From: Luzula sylvatica
Lineage: Eukaryota > Streptophyta > Magnoliopsida > Poales > Juncaceae
Reading direction: 5' to 3'
Assembly (NCBI GenBank): GCA_946800325.1
Contig: OX326959.1
Location: 22,807,742-22,871,741 of the forward strand
Length of the DNA: 64,000 nt
Below, one piece after another: positions 1 through 12,420 of this stretch (positions are counted from its first letter, which is position 1; the number at the start of each line of letters is the position of its first letter). Position numbers and translations under genes: made by a program. The notes under the pieces are model-generated. The model searched no databases and was not told where the DNA came from. It saw only the letters and a list, made by a program, of their open reading frames with translations.

Positions 1-900
1 ATCATTTTTTTGTACCAACTAATTTCAACTAGTATATTTTTTATATGTCAAACTCCTCTTTGCTGGATACGATATATTCTCAAAAAAAAAAAAAAAAAAA
101 AAAAAAAAATTAAGATATCCTTTTGTAAATTTTTCTTTTTTATGAATTGAACGTATTTTTTTTTTCCTCGTAAAATCTAATAAATTCATTTTTTTTTCAT
201 ATATTTTTTTTCGAAATTTCAATAATTTTTTATTCCTTCACGAGTCTGAATTATACAAACAGAATTCTAGAGCATATTCAACTTTTTGGAGCAAAATTAA
301 CGCGGAGTGTTGAAGCAAAAATGAAAAAAATAGCATATATATAATTTAATAGCTATTAAATAGTAGCAATAATCTAATTTCCCTCCCTAAATAAATAATA
401 CAAGCTTCTTGAAATTTTATCTATCCTTGCAATTACTTCCATAATATCGAGTCATTGAATTATTGTATCAAATTTTTTGTCATACAAGTTATCGTTTTTC
501 TAAGACGTAAAATTACTCTTTCTTTTTCTTTCAAGAAACTTATTATCTAGAAAATATATTTGTATTTTCACAAACAATTCTCGCATAATATACTCGTCAC
601 CTCGTCGGAGACGGATAAACCAAAAATCCTAAATCTCATTTTATTTTCTCTTTTTATTTTCGTTAGGTCTGGGAGCAAGCAATTTACCGACTTCTTATTT
701 CTTTCTCAGTTGACTATTTCATATTTTATTTTCCTCTCTATTATTGCATTTTTTATTTTCAAAACAACTGGAGGATCAGATTGAATCTGCAACAAAAAAA
801 AATATTATACTATACAATAATGCGAATAAATAATCCTGAATTATTGTTCACAACATTCTAGGACCAAATTGCAACAATTATGTGACATTTTTACATTGGA
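1..900. other. AT-rich intergenic DNA with a poly(A) tract
   Basis: I see no gene here. Positions 82-109 are an uninterrupted run of 28 A. The short open frames show no recognisable domain and are what AT-rich sequence gives by chance. Confidence 0.7.
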
Positions 901-1435
901 ATTGACTAATACGCTTATAATTTACGAATAATTACGTATTACGAATAATATACGTATTGACGTTCCCGTACTCAACCTGATCAATAATTCGCGTATTTTA
1001 CAATAATTTTTAAAAACCACGAATAATACACGTATTTCCGTATAATACGTTTTTTAGAAGAAAAAAATATAATTTTTTTTAAATAAATAAAAAAACATAA
1101 ATTTCCAAAATTGATTAAGAAAATCAAAATATCAATAATAATATATAAAATTATGATTTTGAACTAAAATAAATATTATTTAATAAAATAATTATAATTT
1201 TGAATTATTTATGGGTAAACAAATGTACATTTATATACTTTTATATACCGAATTATTGCATCATATTATGTAAAATAAATATAACTATAGACGAATAACA
1301 GAATTGACGAATTATTAGCGTATTGCGTTTTATTTGACCGAATATTTGACTGACTTGAAAAACGTTTGATCCGAATTATACACGAACGTATTACGTACCG
1401 TATTATTCGCGTATCACGAATGACTAATTATGGTC
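901..1435. mobile_element. Candidate MITE rich in ACGTATTA/ACGAATAAT words
   Basis: The two ends are imperfect inverted repeats of about 45 bp: a stretch reading ACGAATAATTACGTATTACG near 924-943 is mirrored near 1381-1425. The same words recur inside. There is no coding capacity. A target duplication was not found, so the ends are approximate and the class is undetermined. Confidence 0.4.
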
Positions 1436-2168
1436 CATCTACCACCAACTAGGTATATATATATAATTAAATTAAAAAATATAGATAATGGATATTTTCA
1501 GAAATGTATTATTCTATTAAAAATATATATAATAGTCATATTAAAAAGATATTATGTTATTCAAAAATGTTATATCACATCTATATAAACCTTATTTAAG
1601 TAATTATAGAAATTGTTATTAAAAAATATAATATGTTATGGATAAGAATCTATTTGTACAAGTATAAATTTATATTATAAATATATTTATACATGATATT
1701 TTCATAATATATATATTTATATTCAACAAATATATAATGATCATGTAAAAAGACATATTATTATTCGAAAATGTATATCACATATCTAAGAGTTTATTAA
1801 AAAATGTATATTACAGTTAAAAATATATATTTCAAAAGACATTGTTATTAAAGAATATATATATCACATATTTTTCAAATATGCCCGACACATCTAATTC
1901 GAAAACTATAAACCAAACATGTTGTACTTAGAAATATATCATAAATGTAAAAATGCATTACATGCTAACATACACTTAAAAAAATGATATTTTAGAAATT
2001 AATTTGAAAAAATATTTTATTTCGAAAAATATATATCTAGTTAACAAATCTACATTTAAAATAAATTTGTAAATGCCCAGCTGCCAGAAATTGAATGACC
2101 ACAAAAAATCAATTATGGATGACATTTTCATCTAGTATCACTTTGGATATAAATATATGGAAAATTAT
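1436..2168. other. AT-rich intergenic DNA, nothing recognised
   Basis: Very AT-rich with many ATATAT words. I see no gene, RNA or terminal repeat. Confidence 0.6.
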
Positions 2169-2471
2169 ACTCTGCCCCTCCCAATTTCAACAAAAATTTG
2201 TTGATGCAAATCCAAGGAGGGAATTGGGGAGAATTAATCCTAAGCGATCCCAATTTGCACCCGGATATGGCTTCAATTAATTTTTAATTCAAAATTTTGA
2301 TAAATTTAATTCATGGCATCATTCATTAGTTTAATTAGAACATAATTAATTACAAATTAATTAAAGGAGATTGTAATTGAAGAAGAGTTGGGATGTAAAT
2401 TGGGGATCCATTTCATCCCACTTGCATTAGAATTTGCATCAACAAGTTTTTGTTGAAACATGGGGAAGAGT
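2169..2471. repeat. Foldback repeat with near-perfect 27 bp arms
   Basis: Positions 2185-2211 and 2432-2458 are inverted copies that match at 26 of 27 bases. Weaker complementarity extends over roughly 100 bp on each side, including CTCTGCCCC/GGGGAAGAG at the outer ends and CCCAATTTRCA inside. The layout fits a MITE or a hairpin-forming RNA precursor. There is no coding potential. Confidence 0.55.
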
Positions 2472-4795
2472 AGAAGACCTCTAAATATATATTACCTAAA
2501 AAAAGAAAAAGAAAAAAAACACAGATATATTTGCAGGATATGCTACCAAGAAGGTAGTACAGTCGTACAGGAAATATTATCAATTAAAGCTAAGAAAATA
2601 AACTTGAATAAGCAAAATAAATAAAATTAAAGGAAGTGGAGAACACATGACATGACACATGATAAATGAAATCATGGAGATCTCCAGCTTTCGCTCTCAA
2701 AAAATCTCCAAAGATGTCCCTCGCAACTCTTCTCTTAGATTTTCAGGTCCCCCACAAACTTGAATTATTGATTTTTATCATTTTATGTGGTCCTTCTGTT
2801 TATCCAATATACCGTTTTGTATCGGTCCCGTATTTGTAAGGGACCTAGGGAATTTAGAATTTGAAAATGAGAATGTCGGTATAAAATACCATATTGTTGT
2901 TATTGTTTTTGAGAAATAATTTGTGTTGTTCCTTAAACACGAGTAATGATACATTTTTTTTCTTTTCAAATTTATACACACGTCACGTGATCATTATTTA
3001 TTGAATAAAAATATATGCTTAAGTTTTTTATCCGTGATAACTGAATAAGTATAAATTCTTGACAAAAATATGTAATTCATACATTTTTAAACATATCTTA
3101 AATATTGTTTGAGCAATTGATGATTTGAAAATGTATCAAAATCAAACTAAAGAATTGATAAATGAGGAAAAAAAGTATGAAATGAAATACACCGAATCAT
3201 TAGTTATATACATAATTTTTTTTATGCAAATAAAATACACCGAATCACTAATTATATACATTGTTGGTGTGTTGGTGTGTGTGTGTGGGAGGGAGGAGGG
3301 GCAGTTTGTAAAACTGAAATTATGCTATAATTTATTTTTGAAGGAGATAAGCAATAAAATTTATTCCGTTATATAAATAAAATACGCCGAATCACCAGTT
3401 ATATACATTGTTCGGAAAAAAATGAATAATAATAATAATATATTTAATAAATACATTATTTTAATGCAAATATACATTTTTAATCAATATGATATTTTTT
3501 TACTACTGATATAATTTTTCATCTGTATGACGAACATTTCTGAAACGAGGCATGTCATATTTAAATATCAATTAAATACAAATATATTCGGAGGTTAATA
3601 AATAATATTTTTTTGATTTAAAAAAATATATTATTTCTGAGCCTCCCAATATATTTTCTTAGCCCCAAGAGTTAATTAATTTTGACAACCCATAAAAAAA
3701 TAAGCTACTCAACTAAATAATCTACTAAATAAAGAAAAATATCTTGATTTTCGAGGAAAGTACATAAAGGACAAATTGTCCATTGACATTATTGTCCTTC
3801 TTCTTAAGGTTGAAATTGAATTGTGCGTCTCAATTTTCATCAACCTGTTGAGTGTTGGTGCAAATTGCAGGTATGAATAGTCAAACCGTATAAGGCTAAA
3901 ATAATTAAATAAGTGTCAAAGTTTTGAACGAAAAAGAATACCAAAATGAATTTGTATATGTCTTGAGGACACGACACGAAACACCAAACTCCTAAACGAA
4001 CATGTGGGCTCTAATATAGTTGGATAATATTTATTCTTCGTTGGCTTCTATTTAGAACCTTTCTTAACAAGTAAATATGTTATTTCAACCCAGCTTGCAC
4101 CATGATTGGTTTGTATTAATATTTAATTTCAATTACATGATTGGGTTTTTATTTGGACCATTGAGTTAACATTCATTTAATCGGCTCAATTATTGGATAA
4201 TAAATAAATACATATATAAGAAAGTATATTTTAATATTTTGAGTTAGTGGATTTAGTTGATCCCGTCAAATTTCCAAGTTCCAAATAATTTTTGAATTTA
4301 TCAAATTTTCAATTTTTATTATTATAAATTCAAGTTCTTGTTTTTTGACAAACTAAGCAATACTATCGTCAGATTTCACGTCAAAATCCGTATCGACAAG
4401 ACGCTAATTAATTTACGAAACGTCGGATTTTATGACTAGTTGAGACACACAAATTGAGTGTTTCAATTTCATATGTGCATTAGGTGCTACAAAAATTTTG
4501 GATAGACAATATAAAAAATTATATCATGTGATATTTCATCAAACATAGTTTGGATAAACAATATCAAAAGCTCTTGTTATAATATCTAAATTGTAACTTT
4601 TGCAAAATATAATCTTGATCATTTTTTTTTTGTTTTGAGCAAAAAATAACACGAGAATTAAGTTAGAGATAACGTTTCAAACATGTTAGAGATATTTTTG
4701 TTACGACTCAGGTATCTTATTGGCCATTACTACCAAACGGCCCTAAAATATTTAACTTTGATGATAATAGCAGTAGACTCATTAGACTTTTTAAT
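2472..4795. other. Intergenic DNA with a three-copy 30 bp repeat
   Basis: No gene is seen. A roughly 30 bp sequence with core CCGAATCA...TTATATACAT occurs in direct orientation at 3184-3213, 3231-3261 and 3377-3408. The last two copies carry the same TTG extension. The rest is AT-rich and featureless. Confidence 0.5.
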
Positions 4796-5043
4796 TAAGG
4801 ACAATTTTGTTGCCCTCCTATTTTCTCATATTTCCTCAAATCTCCGTTAACACCTTAATTAACATGACAATTAACGAAAAATGCATATTTAATACTTTTC
4901 AAATATTAATTATTAATTGAAAGATACTTTAATTACATATCATCAAAATTTTATTAATTATCTACTAATTATTAATTGTCGTGTTAATTAAAATGTTAAT
5001 TGGGATTTGAAGAAATATGAGACATGGTAAATGGCCTCTTTAA
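4796..5043. mobile_element. MITE with about 75 bp inverted ends
   Basis: The left end (TTTCTCATATTTCCTCAAAT and following) is mirrored at the right end (GGATTTGAAGAAATATGAGA). The arms also share TTAATTAACAYGACAATTAA in inverted order. About 250 bp in total, no coding capacity. TTAATTAA at both outer edges may be the target duplication, but the AT bias makes this uncertain. Confidence 0.55.
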
Positions 5044-6139
5044 TTAATCAGTATTTTTCTAACTAATCAATATGAGAGTAATCTTCTCTTCCCAATTTTG
5101 TTCGAAGTTACATATTTTATCTCATCAAATAGATAATAAACATTATTTATGTATACAACTGAAAAATAAAATAAAACACACTTAGTCAAATATACCTCAT
5201 GCAAGTATAATAAAATGAGAAGATCCAATAAAGACATAGGATTTTTTAGATATTACTGTATCGAAGTTTGTCAAAATTACCAGAGTTCACTCCTCGTTGC
5301 CACACTCCGGCGCATTAAAAAAAGCACGTATTATACATTTAGATAATTGAATTTGATTAACTATACATATTATTTTCTTTACTTTAACTTATTATTTGAA
5401 ATTTATATTACCAAAGATAAATTAATCTATATATTATATAATATAATAATAAAATCACGAAAAATATTCGTGAAATGACGAAAACAACAACATATCAATC
5501 TCTATAAAAGTATTTAAATTCGAGATCCAGATGGTTTAAGCCAAATTTTGAACATATTTGACTCACTGAACTCACCGAACATATATAATACATTATACTG
5601 CAGCGACCTACTTCACAAAGTTAAAAGAATTCAGAACTGCTCAGGATGAGTGTTAATGAGCGGACGTGCTAATTTTTCGAGTTATATACAATATTACTTG
5701 ATCAAAACTCGAGTGTGATAGATATATTGTCCGTTAGATGTCATTGAACTTTAAATAAGCCGTATCCAACTCTTTTTGTTGACACTTCGCTTCCCGAAGT
5801 GGAATATTTGTCTTTTTTTTTTGTCTCGATTGTTATCAAAATTGACGTAATTCTTTTTTATGAACCTCAATTGTTATAAGAATTTGCGTAAAATAAGTGT
5901 ATTTATGCAAAATAGGAAAATCTCCCTTATTTCGTTTCCTCTCGGTATATTTGTTTGAGAGTAATATGAATAAATTTGTAGTGTCACTGAATTAGTAATT
6001 TAGCGAAGTAAACTGTTTCTCATATCTTAGCAGTATGAGTGGTCTGATTTTGTCTGAAATTTATAAATTGAAATTGAATTTCCAGTTCATCGGGAGATTC
6101 TTGTGAAATTCCTTTTGAAGATGATTAAGGCCTTGAAAA
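5044..6139. other. AT-rich intergenic DNA, nothing recognised
   Basis: No reading frame, RNA or repeat that I could support. Confidence 0.6.
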
Positions 6140-6970
6140 AAATCTCCTTTATATTTTGACAAATCTCTTCATAAAAAAAAAAATCTTAACCGACCCCACA
6201 TTGTAGCTCCCTGTAATAGCTCCAAAACTCCTAAAGTATTGATCCTCTCCATTTTATAAAAAATTAGAGGTCCTTGATTAATTATTTATGCAATGTTACA
6301 TATGTCCAAAATTTAACTGAAAAAATAATTTAGCAAAATATGGATACTATATTTTCTTGAAAATTATATACTTTGTTATATTTATAGGAGATTAACTAAA
6401 AAAAGTTGTGTAAGTTGAATTTTGAAATCTTAAATTTGATGTTGAGATTTGTTTTTTTCATGTGAAGCAACAAAGCATAAATGCACGAACATTTGAAAGT
6501 TTGTGCTTGATATGGATATCACAATCTCAAAAAAAATCTATTGTCATAATTTGTAAGTAAAAGTGAAATGCAATTTGTACAATTCTTTAGTTAATCTCAT
6601 ATTTAGAGATATTAACTAAAATTTGTACACGTTTTAGGGGAATTTTAATTATAATTTTTGAATTATTTGATTTGTTTTGAGATTATGGTTTTAAACAATT
6701 ATTTTAATACAGTAATACTTAAAAATTTATGTTCATTATAAAAAGTATAAATAAAAATTAAATAGTTCAAAATTTACCAGTAAAAATTACACCCGTACAC
6801 GTTTTTTTATTATTTCCATTTATAATATTTTCTTATTATGAAAATCGTCATTAAAATAATAGAAAATAAATATCTCCATTTTATAAAGAAATTCAAATTG
6901 GAGAGAATATAATTCAAAGCAGGGACCCACAAGTAAAAGTGCCGTCTGTTGCTCCACTTCTGTCGCCACG

Positions 6971-6975
<5 letters not shown>

Positions 6976-7006
<31 letters not shown>
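6976..7006. repeat. (CT)n microsatellite in the WNK-A leader
   Basis: An uninterrupted CT run of about 30 bp lies in the 5' leader. In copy B the matching place (24630-24660) has only short interrupted CT runs. CT tracts near start sites are common in plant genes. Whether this one matters is unknown. Confidence 0.7.
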
Positions 7007-7014
<8 letters not shown>

Positions 7015-7275
7015 CTTCAAAAGTCACAAACACCCTCCTTTCATTTCATTAATTTCAATCCATTTTCACAAATTCGATTTCTCCTCACAACCAAAACAAA
7101 GAAATTCTCAAAATTCCCATATTTTCAAATCACAGCCACAAATGCATCTTTCAAAGACCATCCATAGATTCTTCAATTTTCGATCCTAAACAATTAAAAA
7201 AAAATCTCAATTAACATACTTCCTTTTGAGTTTGTGTGGCGAAGAAAAATTGAGCACTAGTATTGGTACACAACG

Positions 7276-7434
7276 ATGATTGAGTCCTCGAGGTGTCACT
7301 GGTACGAGATGTCACGTGAGTGGGAAGTGGTCGAAATGGCTTGGATAATGCTTAGAATCGACTACTCTCGCCTTTTCTGGCTTCTCTTTGGACTTTTCTC
7401 TTACGAAAACCATGAGGGCAAACGAAGAATTTAG
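7276..7434 (+). CDS. Conserved upstream ORF of WNK-A, 52 residues
   Basis: ATG at 7276, TAG at 7432-7434, in another frame from the kinase ORF and ending 131 nt before its ATG at 7566. The peptide has a Trp/Glu-rich middle (SREWEVVEMAW), then a hydrophobic stretch with LLFGLFSYENHEG near the end. The WNK-B leader holds an ORF of exactly the same length at 24855-25013. Over codons 10-48 the two differ at only two amino acids (codons 24 and 34) but have six synonymous changes. That pattern indicates selection on the peptide. By analogy with other conserved plant upstream ORFs it may repress or condition translation of the kinase (inference). Being short, it is likely to be missed by routine annotation. 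Confidence 0.72.
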   Translation: MIESSRCHWYEMSREWEVVEMAWIMLRIDYSRLFWLLFGLFSYENHEGKRRI

Positions 7435-7565
7435 CATACCCAAATTCCTATTCTTTTCTACAAATCATACTTCTTTAGCTTAATCTCGAATTCGAATTCG
7501 AATTCTGTTTTTTTCTTTCTTTTTGGTACAATACTAAGAGTCTAGTGAGCGAATATTGTTTTGAG

Positions 7566-10500
7566 ATGTCGAGGGGGAGAGAGAAGAAGATTGGCGATGG
7601 TACCGATAATGGGTACGTTGAGACTGATCCATCTGGCCGGTATGGACGAGTAAGTATTCATTCATTCACTATTTTTGAGACTGATCCATCTTTTTGGTAG
7701 AATTCCTCATTTTCTATCTTATGCTATATTGAGATGCCCTTGTGTTAATATCTCTATACAATATATAGGTTAATTTTTTATCGAGTTGGGGTTCAATTTC
7801 ATGGTGGAATTACTCAATTCCAATTAATCATATCGATGCTTGAAGGAATAATTAGAATTTTTTTTTCCTATTATATAATTGAGAGGAACTTATAAATATT
7901 TGTTCAAATTGTTCTATGGTTCTTAATTATGTATAATATATATTTATTTGTTAGATCCAAAGACTTAAGTAATTATTATAAAGGCCTATATTATTACTAT
8001 ATATATACAAGGGAGACTTTCATGGCGCATTTTATATTTAGAACAAAAGTACCAATTTGATTGAGAAAGAGTTAAAACTCTTTTTGTTGGAATAAATCAA
8101 GGAAATTTGTTGCTTGGTCTCTCGAGAACTTACATAATTTCTATTTTAATGTTTCCAAGTATTATGAATCATGAATCTCAAAGGTCCTTGAATTGATTAA
8201 TTTATTAAGTCGTGGAAATCGAAATTAATTCTCTAATGATCTCGAGAAAATCATGTAACTTAATTATGCATAATAGAATATCAAGGTACAAATGCTTAAT
8301 TTATGGGGTGTTGACCCAAAATAATTTGAAGAAATAAAGGGGATTATTGTTCAAAAAAATATGAATTTGAAAGGTGGTGATTTATATAAATGCTTCTTTT
8401 GTTGATTATATAACGTGGGGTTCGAGTCAAGAAAAGTCAATAAACTATAATTAAATTATAAATAGAAAAGGCCTAATATCTATGACCATTATTAGTGTTA
8501 GAATGGTAAAGGCAATGGTGTGTGTTATTAAAAGGAACTTGAGTGCTTTATGCATCTCTGGTTGTTATCATGTCCAAATCCTACTTATATTAATGGTCTG
8601 ATTCTAGATTTAATCATTCAACATCAAATTACTCTTCAATCTCTCAACTTCGGTACATTATTCCAAATTAAATAAGGAATCAATCGATCAATCTAAAAAA
8701 ACTATTATTTGAGCCTTCATATTCTTTATGACTTGGATGATCATATGAAAATCTCTCATGCAATATATATATGTAATTACAGTTCAATGAAATACTGGGA
8801 AAAGGAGCGATGAAGACGGTCTACAGAGCATTTGATGAGCGAAACGGAAAGGAAGTTGCCTGGAATCAGGCGAAAATATGCGACGTGGTGCGGACATCCG
8901 ATGCATTACAACGCATGTATTCAGAGGTGCATTTACTGAGCACTCTCTCCCACGATTCCATTATCACGTTCCACGCCTCGTGGATCGATGTTGAAAGGCG
9001 GACCTTTAATTTCATCACCGAATTGTTCACCTCCGGAACTCTTCGAGAGTATGTTCATTTATCAAGTTTCTAGTTATATTTTGTAATAAATATTTGATGG
9101 TTGTGAAAAATAAAAAATATTTTTATCATATTAGGTATCGACTAAAGTACCCACGAGTGAATATGAAGGCAATAAAGAGTTGGGCCAGACAAATATTGGA
9201 TGGACTGGTCTACCTGCATAGTCATGATCCACCTGTCATACACCGTGACATTAAATGCGACAACATTTTCGTGAATGGCCATCTCGGTCAAGTCAAGATA
9301 GGAGATCTTGGTCTGGCTGCCGAGCTTAGGGGCTCACAATCCGCTCATAGTGTCATAGGTAAGAAACAAATAATTATATTAGATAATTAAATATGAAAAT
9401 AATATTATTTTGTGAAATTATAATTGTAGGGACGCCGGAGTTCATGGCGCCAGAGCTATACGAGGAAGAATATAATGAGTTGGTGGATATATATTCTTTT
9501 GGTATGTGCATGCTCGAGATGCTCATATCTGAATATCCGTATAGCGAGTGCTCCAACCCGGCTCAAATCTACAGGAAAGTTATCTCGGTAAGCCAACTAG
9601 TTACAAAATGATCGTTCTATTATAGTATACAACTATTTATATCTAATAAATAATTTAAAATGTTTAAGCAAGTTTTAATTTATGCGATTTGAACTTGATA
9701 TTATGTATAGGGGAAGCTTCCCGAAGGTTTTCAAAAAATCAAAGACTCGGAAGCAAAACGTTTCATTGGTCGATGCCTGGAAATAGCTAGTAAAAGGTCA
9801 TCTGCTGAAGAACTACTCGATGATCCATTTCTCTCTTTGGACGATGATTTCAGCATAAGAAATCCTAAACCGTCAATAGCTAGTTCAAGTAGGGCTATAA
9901 TTGGTGGAAAGAACAATCATTATCAAAGACAACCAGACGAGGAACCGGAACTTGAGCCTGGACCTGAGTCGGAGTCGCAAGTGGAGAGGACAGAAATGAC
10001 CATAACCGGGAAATTAAATCCCGAGGATGACACAATATTTCTCAAAGTTCAAATTGCCAACAAAAATGGTATGTTACTTCACATTTTATTTCGTTTATGA
10101 ACTTCCAATCATGTTGCTTTCAGCCTTTTATCAATATTTGTGAAAATATTTCCACTATAATATATTAGGTACTCCTAAGAACATATACTTCCCATTTGAC
10201 ACAACAAGCGATACACCGATGGAAGTGGCGACGGAGATGGTGAAAGAGCTAGAAATTACAGATTGGGACCCGTTAGAAATTGCCAATATGATTGGCCAAG
10301 AGATTAAAATATTGGTGCCGAACTGGAAGTGGAACGCAGATAATGTCGGCATTGATAACCATGATGAGCCTGAGGAATATGATGAAGATGATCGTGGAAG
10401 TAATTGCAATCCATTTTATTGTAATTCTCCTACGGGCTCATCTTCGCACGGGTCCCTTTTTGGGGCTGCACCTTGTTCCTCCTCTCATGGTTTCTCTAGC

Positions 10501-11406
10501 CATCATTGGCAAGGTATGTAAAACATCAAACCTTAAGCATTTATGAGTTCTGTGGTATCAAGTCGATCCAATCTACCAACATATGATTTCCAAAAGTAAT
10601 AGATAACATATTAAACTTATACTAAACTATGGGAATTCTCTGGTAGACCCTACTATAGACCCTTTTGAAAAGGGTAATTTGGATATTTTCAATTCATTGA
10701 TTTTTTTTATATATGTATGATAAAGACTTCCTAATTTTAACTAGCATTAATTGATAAAAATACACTTGAATCTTACCATTAAATATTCATTGATTGACAA
10801 ATGCCCAAAATACCCTTAAAAAGATCTACTATAAGAAAAATGTCCTACCATAGAACTCCCCATATAACTATTATCAAAAAATATTGCACACTATGTGAAC
10901 TTCATGTAAGTTTCTTTTTCTTCCATAACTAAACTATAAATGTAGATGATCTATATACTGATGATGACGAAGGCTCAACACACTCCGGTAAATATTCATC
11001 TATGACATACCACTCGTGCAATGAGTCGGAACCCAATCCAGAACCCATCCCTAGCCCTCGCAAAAAGGAGCCCATTAGTCCTCACAAATCAACTAGGTTT
11101 GGCGAAAAACATTGCCACTTTTTGCTTGATAATTCCTCAGGCGGCCCAGAGATTGTGAGGGGAAGACAAATGACAGTAGACAATAGACGACTGTTGAGGA
11201 ATCGGTCAATGGTTGATATCCGATCTCAATTGCTACACCGAGGACTGGTCAATGAGCTAAATAAAAGGATGTTCAAGACCGTTGGATCGGTTGAGAATAT
11301 CGGGTTTAAAGTCCCGTGCCCTGATATTTTGAGTTCGAGAAGGGATGGATCGTCATCTTCTTCTTCACGTGGAGAGCGAGGGAAGGGGAAGAAGAATCCA
11401 GGCTAG
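7566..11406 (+). CDS. WNK: WNK-A: plant WNK serine/threonine kinase, 7 exons, 631 aa
   Basis: Exons: 7566-7649, 8783-9048, 9135-9358, 9430-9587, 9711-10068, 10169-10513, 10946-11406; all introns GT-AG and the frame is continuous. The kinase domain covers residues 29-285. The glycine loop is GKGAMKTV with the WNK-type catalytic lysine K39. Strand 3 reads EVAWNQ, with N56 where other kinases have lysine. HRD is at 153-155, DLG at 174-176, and the activation-loop serine S189 lies in [13 protein letters not shown]. The domain ends with FIGRCLE and DDPFL. Residues about 345-425 ([25 protein letters not shown]) match the OSR1-like C-terminal domain of WNKs. A low-complexity tail ends in serines and basic residues. 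Plant WNKs are cytosolic regulators of ion balance, flowering and stress responses (family knowledge). The start is chosen because exon 1 ([13 protein letters not shown]) matches the plant WNK N-terminus. Confidence 0.93.
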
Positions 11407-11640
11407 GGTTTATGGTTTGGGATTTGGTATGCTAGAGTGATTGTCCTTTAAACTTCATTCGGTGGCAACTGTGGATGTGTGTGTAAAACAACCGTGGATA
11501 AGTGTGTGTGTGGTAATATTGTTTGGGTGATTGTAAAATCAAGTTTTGGTTTGTACAATGTATAAACAATATTTCAATTTTCTTTTTCCTTTTCGAATTG
11601 GGTGCACAATTTAGTAATATTTTTAATTTTTAATTATTAA
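11407..11640 (+). other. WNK-A 3' UTR and downstream flank
   Basis: This stretch is homologous to the sequence after the WNK-B stop and to the third WNK relic (shared words TTTGGTATGCTAGAGTGAT and GTGGATGTGTGTG). The similarity fades near 11580, where the transcript probably ends. Confidence 0.6.
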
Positions 11641-11689
11641 AATTTGATAAGAAGTTTAGATTGAACGTATTATTATATAAGGTCATCTT

Positions 11690-11760
11690 GGCAAGGCATG
11701 TACCATCTAACTAATTCGTTACCCATTGTCTATCTAAGCTTTATCTTAAGTATAGGATCC
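11690..11760. repeat. Single arm of a GGCAAGGCATGTACC MITE
   Basis: GGCAAGGCATGTACCATCTA and the following 30 bp match, in inverted orientation, the right arm of the foldback repeat at 29671-29795 next to WNK-B. Only one arm is recognisable here. Either it is a truncated copy or the two were inserted separately. Confidence 0.45.
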
Positions 11761-11869
11761 AATATCCATTTAATAAGATCCAATAATCGATCATGAGAAA
11801 AGGGTCTCAATACAAAATGTACACAGAACATCATCTCCCGTTTACCAGAATGGAGTTATCCATTTCCTG

Positions 11870-12420
11870 CTCTTAACATCTCCTCAAGCGAAACAGGTAC
11901 GGGGTGTACCGTGAGCTCCAAGGTTGTCGCGCCACCAGATTGGAGAGGAGGATTACGAAATGCATAATTCGTGTACAAAAAATTGAATCCACATAATTTC
12001 CGCGGTGACCATGGAGAGGCTTCGCTAATCGGTCACGGTACTCGATTGGATTTGTTGTTTTTTTCGAACTCAAAAAAATCAAATTCGAACCGAAAACACA
12101 AATCCCAGTTATACTTCACCGATCATCCGGACCACTGACCAAATCGGCGTCCGAACAGGCATGAAACGAGAAGGATGAAGTTCAGCGACGTTCAAGACCA
12201 TGATTGAGCATACCATTTAAGTAACGAAAAATTTGTTTTACCGCGATGAGATGAACATCGGTGGGGTCATTAATAAATTGTGAAACTTTGTTCACCGAGC
12301 ATGACATATGGGGGCGTGTGATAGTAACTTATTCTTGAAGGCGATCCCATTCGATTTTGGAGAGAGAAATGCCATGGGGAAGAAACCCGTCCATTTTGGC
12401 GGCCGCAAGAGCATAATTGA
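11870..12420 (-). pseudogene. Ty1/copia reverse transcriptase end and RNase H relic
   Basis: Read on the minus strand this has the order of motifs seen at the end of copia RT and in its RNase H: VNKVSQFINDPTDVHLIAV, then FRYLNGML, a SDAD-type aspartate motif, GPDDR, ITGICVFGSNLISW and SSKK. Frameshifts and stops (for example after the LNHGLER region) break it. No LTR of its own was found, so it is a fragment of an older minus-strand element, unrelated in position to the young element at 13225. Confidence 0.8.

Larger units (their letters stand above)
6140..11640 (+). repeat. Duplicated segment, copy A (carries WNK-A)
   Basis: Homology to copy B starts near 6157 (GACAAATCTCTT, CCCCACATTG, AGAGGTCCTTGATTA). 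It is patchy across the promoter and strong from about 6920 through the leader, all exons, most intron ends and the 3' UTR to about 11550. Exon phases and splice sites correspond one to one with copy B at 22630-29540, so this is a tandem gene duplication. Confidence 0.8.

Noticed and set aside
560..784. 74-codon plus-strand frame with hydrophobic segments
   Set aside because: No recognisable domain, no supporting exon, and the composition is what AT-rich DNA gives by chance.
9374..9556. Minus-strand frames across WNK exons (also 9731-9916, 10155-10409, 28319-28549)
   Set aside because: They are shadows of the kinase exons; the plus-strand frames match WNK motifs and have proper splice sites.
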